Positions 5,923 to 9,451 of a stretch of 9,451 bases of DNA are shown piece after piece. This stretch comes from DAOUAJ01 sp034433615. Lineage in GTDB: Bacteria > Chloroflexota > Anaerolineae > DUEN01. Within the stretch, counting starts at the first letter, position 1. Every line of letters starts with the position of its first letter. The stretch is from assembly GCA_034433615.1 (NCBI GenBank), contig DAOUAJ010000118.1, forward strand, positions 1 to 9,451. The letters run 5' to 3'. Under the pieces are notes generated by a model. That model made no database searches. It was given only the letters and a program-made list of their open reading frames with translations, and had not been told where the DNA came from. Both the position numbers and the translations under genes were made by a program.

Positions 5923-6900
5923 TCATCGCATCGTCAACGCCATGGCGGCCTTCTGTACGTGCAGCCGGTTCTCCGCTTCGTCGTAGACCACTGACTGCGG
6001 CCCGTCAATCACGGCGTCGGCCACTTCGATGTTGCGGTCGGCCGGCAGGCAGTGCATGTAGATGGCGTCCGCTCTAGCCAGCGCCATGCGCCGCTCGTCA
6101 GCGATCCAATCAATATACTTCCTGCCGATGCGGGCGCTCTCCTCGGCGTCCTCGGTGGTCAGCCAGCACCCCCACGATTTGGGATAGACCACGTCGGCGC
6201 CCTGGAACCCGGCATCGAAATCGTCCATGATCTCGAGAACCCCGCCATGGCGGCGGGCGTTCTCATGGGCCTGCTCCACGATCTCCGGCATCAACTGGAA
6301 CTCCGGTGGGTGAACCAGGCGGACGTTCATCCCGAAGCGGGTCATGAGCAAGATCAGCGACTGCGGCACGCTCAACGGCTTCTGGTAAGAGGCCGCGTAA
6401 GCCCAGGAGACAGCGATGGTCTTGCCTTGCGGGTCTCCCTTCTTCTCAATGATGGTCATCAGGTCCGCCAGAGCTTGAAAAGGATGGTAGATGTCACATT
6501 GCATGTTGAGGACGGGCACCCGGCTGGCCACGGCAACCTCTCGAATGTAGGCGTTGCCTTGCTTCCAGTCGCAGTGGCGGATAGCGATACCGTCGTAGTA
6601 GCGGCCCAGGATTTCGCCGATCTCTTTGGGTGTGTCGCCATGGGCGATCTGGGTAGTGCGGGATTCGATAAAAGCGGCGTGTCCGCCCAACTGGGCCATC
6701 CCGGCCTCGAAAGAGGCCCGCGTCCGGGTGCTCGAATAGAAAAAGAGCATGGCCAGCGTCCTGTCACGCAGCCAGGGGTGCGCGATGCCCAGCGCGCGCT
6801 CCCGCTTCAATTGAAAGGCCACGTCCAGCAAAGTCTCGATCTCTTCCTTCGTCCATTCCTGGGCTGTGATCAGATCTCGCCCTCGCAGATCAGTTTGCAT
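5923..6900 (-). CDS. Knotted-type carbamoyltransferase (YgeW / N-acylornithine transcarbamylase-like)
   Basis: This 325-residue enzyme of the aspartate/ornithine transcarbamylase family moves a carbamoyl group from carbamoyl phosphate to an amine. Carbamoyl-phosphate motifs are SSTRTR (56-61), HPFQ (139-142) and HCLPADR (283-289). From memory of the family, TQIAHGDT (83-90), KQGNAY (113-118), NMQCDI..HP and AVSWAY..SYQKPLSVPQ (163-180) resemble E. coli YgeW. That proline-rich loop is where knotted members thread the chain. The C-terminus (DERRMAL, DEAENRLHVQKA) instead resembles Xanthomonas N-acetylornithine transcarbamylase. The lysine carboxylated in that enzyme falls at E292 by eye, and the ornithine-binding SMG motif is not seen. 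The substrate is therefore uncertain: plain ornithine is unlikely, while an N-acylornithine or a purine-degradation intermediate is possible. The ATG at 6900 has GGAGG 9 bases upstream; a longer in-frame start at 7014 adds residues unlike the family. Confidence 0.85.
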   Translation of the reverse strand: MQTDLRGRDLITAQEWTKEEIETLLDVAFQLKRERALGIAHPWLRDRTLAMLFFYSSTRTRASFEAGMAQLGGHAAFIESRTTQIAHGDTPKEIGEILGRYYDGIAIRHCDWKQGNAYIREVAVASRVPVLNMQCDIYHPFQALADLMTIIEKKGDPQGKTIAVSWAYAASYQKPLSVPQSLILLMTRFGMNVRLVHPPEFQLMPEIVEQAHENARRHGGVLEIMDDFDAGFQGADVVYPKSWGCWLTTEDAEESARIGRKYIDWIADERRMALARADAIYMHCLPADRNIEVADAVIDGPQSVVYDEAENRLHVQKAAMALTMR

Positions 6901-6920
6901 GAGTCGGGTCCTCCATAGTT

Positions 6921-6936
6921 TATACAGGTATACAGG
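6921..6936. repeat. Tandem 8-bp repeat upstream of the carbamoyltransferase gene
   Basis: TATACAGG occurs twice head to tail, immediately upstream of the ribosome site (CCTCC on the + strand at 6910-6914) of the leftward carbamoyltransferase gene. Read on the - strand it gives TATACC and TATAAA, either of which could serve as a -10 box, but no good -35 stands at the right distance. It could be the core promoter, an operator half-site pair, or chance. Confidence 0.4.
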
Positions 6937-7014
6937 TTTGAAAATAAGGCCAATCACTTCAGCCTGACAAAGGCCGGGGAACCTGCCAGGTTTACCGTCT
7001 ACTATGAGCGACAC

Positions 7015-7203
7015 ATGGACATGAAGGCCAATCTGGATGAGCCGGGCCTGATGTTGCTGTACGACCCGCAGACGTCGGGGGGGTTGCTACTGGCAGTCCC
7101 GGCCGCCCGCCTGGACGACCTGCCGCGCGAGCGCGAGAGGCTACAGCAAGCGGCGTGGGTCGTGGGAGGGATTTTAGAAGGCCGGGGGGTCGAAGTTGTC
7201 GTT
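7015..7203 (+). pseudogene. selD: C-terminal remnant of selenophosphate synthetase SelD
   Basis: About 62 codons encode a segment whose key motif, LLYDPQTSGGLLLAVP (roughly 7051-7101), is the signature near the SelD C-terminus, followed by the usual tail (WVVGGILEGRGVEVV). SelD makes selenophosphate from selenide and ATP. Everything upstream is missing: the glycine-rich Cys/Sec loop, the ATP-binding lysine and the first AIR-synthase-like domain. A stop lies in frame at 6916-6918, and the opposing carbamoyltransferase gene starts at 6900. Codons 6919-7014 are open but not convincingly SelD. No ribosome site precedes the ATG at 7015. The normal SelD stop is also lost, and the frame runs on across the antisense yedF. 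I read it as a dead fragment left by a rearrangement. Its neighbour yedF is a selenium-metabolism gene, which supports the identity. Confidence 0.72.
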
Positions 7204-7224
7204 CAAAAGGGTGAAGGAATCACC

Positions 7225-7575
7225 TCAGACCGTGATGACCAAATCAGCGCGCCACATGGCCGTGACGATGTCCGCCATCCCGCCAACGATGCCCACCCGC
7301 ACCTTGTCTACCAATCCGAAATAGTTCAGGCACGTCTGGCAAATAATCAAGGGCACCCCTCGTTCCTCCAACGCCTTGAGTTCCTCCAGAACAGGGGACC
7401 CCTCGCACGTGAGCTTCACGCCATCGGTGTAGAAACAGAGGGCGCGAGGCGGGTTGCCTGTATCGCCAATCAGGCTCAGGAAAATGCGAGCCAGCTTCTC
7501 CTTCAGATCTTGAGCGTCGGTCATGCCCATGCCGTCGCTCTTGAAGACGATGACAATGGCTTTATTATTGTCCAT
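7225..7575 (-). CDS. yedF: YedF-like, DsrE-family selenium-metabolism-associated protein (no TusA domain)
   Basis: This 116-residue protein has a DsrE/F-like fold. It opens with KAIVIVFKSDGMG (5-17), has alpha-helical DLKEKLARIFL, then RALCFYTDGVKL (44-55), LIICQTCLNYFG (76-87) with a C79-x-x-C82 pair, and ends IVGGMADIVTAMW..ADLVITV. These match the C-terminal domain of YedF, a sulfurtransferase-like protein that often sits beside selD and is used as a selenium-use marker. The N-terminal TusA/SirA domain of longer YedF proteins is absent, so this is the short form. Its role is unproven; sulfur or selenium relay through the cysteines is inferred. I chose the ATG at 7575, with GGGAGG 5 bases upstream. 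A start at 7620 would add 15 residues before the conserved beginning and has a poor ribosome site. It is the last gene of the lysA operon. Confidence 0.85.
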   Translation of the reverse strand: MDNNKAIVIVFKSDGMGMTDAQDLKEKLARIFLSLIGDTGNPPRALCFYTDGVKLTCEGSPVLEELKALEERGVPLIICQTCLNYFGLVDKVRVGIVGGMADIVTAMWRADLVITV

Positions 7576-7626
7576 GATTGCCTCCCTTGTATCATAAGTC
7601 CTCTTGGAAAGTTCTTCCATCGTGAG

Positions 7627-7953
7627 TCAATCCTGATCTACGGACTCGCTGGCTGTGGCCTTGGCCGCGCAGTGAGGACAGTGGCGAGGGTCGTGCAGCT
7701 CCTCCATCGCCTCGGTGCACACGGCGAAGACCTCCACCCGATCAAACAACATCAGCTTGCGCACCACTGTGGCCTCTAACGCCAAATGCTGGCAATTGCT
7801 CTCTCGCAAGATCTCCGGCACCGGGCAGGCATCGCACAGGCTGCGCTGCCACCGCCGGGAGCGAGGGTTCCGCTCAATCAGCCGGCACGTTTCCGTCTCT
7901 CGACCGCGGTAGTAGTCGTAGTGATAATATCGGCAGTTCACCGATTTTGCCAT
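7627..7953 (-). CDS. Small cysteine-rich protein, unknown function (probable metal binder)
   Basis: A 108-residue soluble protein with eight cysteines: C7, C23, C40, C43, C54, C79, C92 and C95. Two CxxC pairs, LCDACP (39-44) and HCPHC (91-95), look like zinc- or iron-sulfur-binding knuckles. Histidines H11, H91 and H94 are extra possible ligands. The N-terminus is tyrosine-rich (NCRYYHYDYY). There is no signal peptide or membrane segment. I do not recognise a named family. The ATG at 7953 overlaps the end of lysA by 16 bases, indicating translational coupling, and an AGGTG lies about ten bases before it inside lysA. The gap to yedF is 51 bases. Position between lysA and yedF suggests co-regulation with sulfur or selenium handling, but that is inference. 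An iron-sulfur or zinc protein is the most likely reading. Confidence 0.8.
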   Translation of the reverse strand: MAKSVNCRYYHYDYYRGRETETCRLIERNPRSRRWQRSLCDACPVPEILRESNCQHLALEATVVRKLMLFDRVEVFAVCTEAMEELHDPRHCPHCAAKATASESVDQD

Positions 7954-9287
7954 GAGTTTTCACACCTGGGCAGCGGACGATCCCGTCGCACCAGATCGTC
8001 CACCGTCTCCCGTTCCTGGATCACGTGAGCGTGTCCTCCGACCAGCCACAGCACGGCCGGCCGCAGCGCCGCGTTGTAGTTCGATGCCATACTGAGATGA
8101 TATGCACCGGCAACAGGCACGGCCAAAACATCGCCTGGGCGAACAGGCGGCAAGACCACCCTTTGGATCATAATGTCGCCGCTCTCGCAGTACGGCCCTG
8201 CCACCGTCACAGTTTCGGTGGCAGGCTCCCCCATCCGATTGGCCCGCAATGCAGTGTACACCGCCTGATACAGGGCCGGCCGTGGATTGTCCGCCAGCCC
8301 GCCGTCCACCATCACGTAGGTGCGGGCCGGCCCCCGCTTCACCCCGCCCACCCGGTACAGCGCCACGCCGGCGCGGGCCACCAGGCTGCGCCCCGGCTCG
8401 ATCACCAGCCGCGGCAGATCGAACCCATGACGGTGGCATCCCGCGATGGCAGCCGCGCTGATCGCTGCGATGTACGGCTCGATGGGCGTGGGCGGGTCCT
8501 CCAGCCAATAGGGGACACCCCAGCCGCCGCCGGGGCTCAACTCGCGCAGGACGAAGCCCTCATCCTGCAGACTGGCGGCGAACTCCACCAGCACCTCGAC
8601 CGCGTAAGCGATAGGCTCGGCATCGAACACCTGAGAGCCCAGATGGACGTGTAGTCCCACCAGCCGCAGGTGAGGCGAACGCAGAACGCGACGAGCCGCT
8701 TCCCTCGCGATCCTGTCCGCCAGCGGGAAGCCGAACTTGGAGTCTAGCCGGCCAGTCACCCGGTAAACGTGGGTGTGCACATCAATGTCCGGCGTCAGCC
8801 GCAGCCAGACATCAGCCGGACGACGGCGAGCTGCAGCCAAACGCTCGACGCGCGCGATCTCCTCTTCGTTGTCCAGGACAATGCGCCCTACACCCACGTC
8901 CAGCGCCATCGCCAGATCGGCCTCGGCCTTGTTATTGCCGTGGAGGTGCATACGCTTGGCCGGGAACCCGCCGCGCAGGGCGATGGCGATCTCGCCGCCG
9001 GAGACCACGTCCAACCCCAGGCCATGCCCCGCGGCCCACTGGGCGATAGCGGTGCACAGGAACGCTTTAGAGGCATAGGCGACCTCCCACGGTCCCGGGT
9101 AGTGGGCACGCAGGGCCTCAGCGTAGACAGCTACCGCCGCGTCCATCGTCGCCGCGTCGTAGACGTACAACGGCGTACCGTATATATCTGCCAACGCTGT
9201 CAGGTCACAGCCGCCTATATGCATGCGGCCGTCCACTACCTCGGCCGTCACTGGCAGAATGTGCTGTAGAGATGCGAGATCGAACAT
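7938..9287 (-). CDS. lysA: Diaminopimelate decarboxylase
   Basis: LysA removes CO2 from meso-diaminopimelate to give L-lysine, the last step of lysine synthesis; it is cytosolic and uses pyridoxal phosphate (PLP). The 449 residues are slightly long for the family. The PLP-barrel has K74 in YASKAF as the cofactor lysine, HLHGNNK (114-120), HVHLGSQ (213-219), the phosphate-binding glycine loop SPGGGWGVPY (251-260) and EPGRSLVARAG (297-307). The C-terminal beta domain supplies C367 in CESGD and Y404 in SNYNAALRP, where the more usual form ends in an Arg-Pro motif. All key residues are present. The last ~30 residues are polar, and their codons overlap the next gene's start. The ATG at 9287 has AAGG a few bases upstream and follows the transporter stop by 18 bases. 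An arginine or carboxynorspermidine decarboxylase is less likely given these motifs. Confidence 0.95.
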   Translation of the reverse strand: MFDLASLQHILPVTAEVVDGRMHIGGCDLTALADIYGTPLYVYDAATMDAAVAVYAEALRAHYPGPWEVAYASKAFLCTAIAQWAAGHGLGLDVVSGGEIAIALRGGFPAKRMHLHGNNKAEADLAMALDVGVGRIVLDNEEEIARVERLAAARRRPADVWLRLTPDIDVHTHVYRVTGRLDSKFGFPLADRIAREAARRVLRSPHLRLVGLHVHLGSQVFDAEPIAYAVEVLVEFAASLQDEGFVLRELSPGGGWGVPYWLEDPPTPIEPYIAAISAAAIAGCHRHGFDLPRLVIEPGRSLVARAGVALYRVGGVKRGPARTYVMVDGGLADNPRPALYQAVYTALRANRMGEPATETVTVAGPYCESGDIMIQRVVLPPVRPGDVLAVPVAGAYHLSMASNYNAALRPAVLWLVGGHAHVIQERETVDDLVRRDRPLPRCENSWQNR

Positions 9288-9305
9288 TGTCGCCTTGTGA
9301 ATCCC

Positions 9306-9451
9306 TCAGACCACCACCAGCGCGATGCCGAACACCGTCACGGCGGCCCCCACGATGGCGTTGAGACCGGGGATCTCCCCAAGGAGCAGCACGCCCAGAA
9401 TAATGCCGCCCGTGACCTCCTGCGTGGCGATCAGATTGACATAGGTGGCGT
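9306..9451 (-). CDS. EamA/DMT-family transporter, C-terminal end (partial)
   Basis: The last 48 codons of a leftward gene enter at the right edge and stop at 9306. The peptide reads ATYVNLIATQEVTGGIILGVLLLGEIPG, then NAIVGAAVTVFGIALVVV. This is the typical end of an EamA domain in drug/metabolite transporter proteins: a helix ending in a conserved 'LGE.....' motif, a short loop, and a final glycine-rich membrane helix. Such proteins sit in the inner membrane and export amino acids or other metabolites. The stop is 18 bases before the lysA start, so the two are probably in one operon, which hints at lysine or amino-acid efflux. The substrate cannot be read from this fragment. Confidence 0.8.
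   Translation of the reverse strand, partial: ATYVNLIATQEVTGGIILGVLLLGEIPGLNAIVGAAVTVFGIALVVV

Noticed and set aside
6052..6918. A 288-residue open frame on the + strand opposite the carbamoyltransferase gene
   Set aside because: It mirrors the codons of the clearly conserved carbamoyltransferase and shows no recognisable motif; it is a GC-driven shadow.
6901..7014. N-terminal extension of the carbamoyltransferase from an ATG at 7014
   Set aside because: The added residues do not resemble the family, and the inner ATG at 6900 has a proper GGAGG.
7015..7779. A 254-residue + strand open frame beginning with the SelD-like segment
   Set aside because: Only the first ~62 codons resemble a protein. 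The rest is antisense to yedF and the Cys-rich gene, both of which have good ribosome sites and family motifs.
8025..8654. A 209-residue + strand open frame inside lysA
   Set aside because: It is antisense to a complete LysA and shows no motif or ribosome site.

Overview
The window looks like a chromosomal segment of a high-GC, probably anaerobic or facultative bacterium. The best guess is a Chloroflexota (Anaerolineae-like) lineage. This rests on the pairing of a fused ADP-forming acyl-CoA synthetase with a BioD-like/DRTGG protein, on strong intergenic GC-rich hairpins, and on overall protein flavour. It is inference; no taxonomic marker is present.

Left part (1-1146): the 5' end of a membrane glycosyltransferase-like gene runs leftwards off the window. 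Divergent from it is a complete tRNA-Gln(CTG) gene with a very good promoter. Downstream of the tRNA lie two inverted repeats, a textbook intrinsic terminator, and then about 350 bases with no convincing gene, including a GC-rich stretch that may be a gene remnant.

Centre, + strand (1147-5795): a fused ADP-forming acetate/acyl-CoA ligase (acdAB type) is followed 17 bases later by a BioD-like P-loop/DRTGG protein. After a 15-bp perfect hairpin comes enolase, closed by an intrinsic terminator. Together they suggest central carbon and acyl-CoA energy metabolism: enolase feeds phosphoenolpyruvate and pyruvate production, and the ACD makes ATP from acyl-CoA.

Right part, - strand (5923-9451): reading right to left, the 3' end of an EamA/DMT transporter, lysA (diaminopimelate decarboxylase), a small 8-cysteine protein whose start overlaps the lysA stop, and a YedF/DsrE-like protein form one tight operon. 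Next to yedF, in convergent orientation, is an orphan C-terminal piece of SelD (selenophosphate synthetase) with no N-terminal part. Beyond it is a separate gene for a knotted-type carbamoyltransferase resembling YgeW and N-acylornithine transcarbamylases.

Most genes are conserved metabolic ones, and I see no CRISPR, phage, transposase or defence system. The points most worth a second look are the selD remnant beside yedF, the cysteine-rich protein coupled to lysA, and the uncertain substrate of the carbamoyltransferase.
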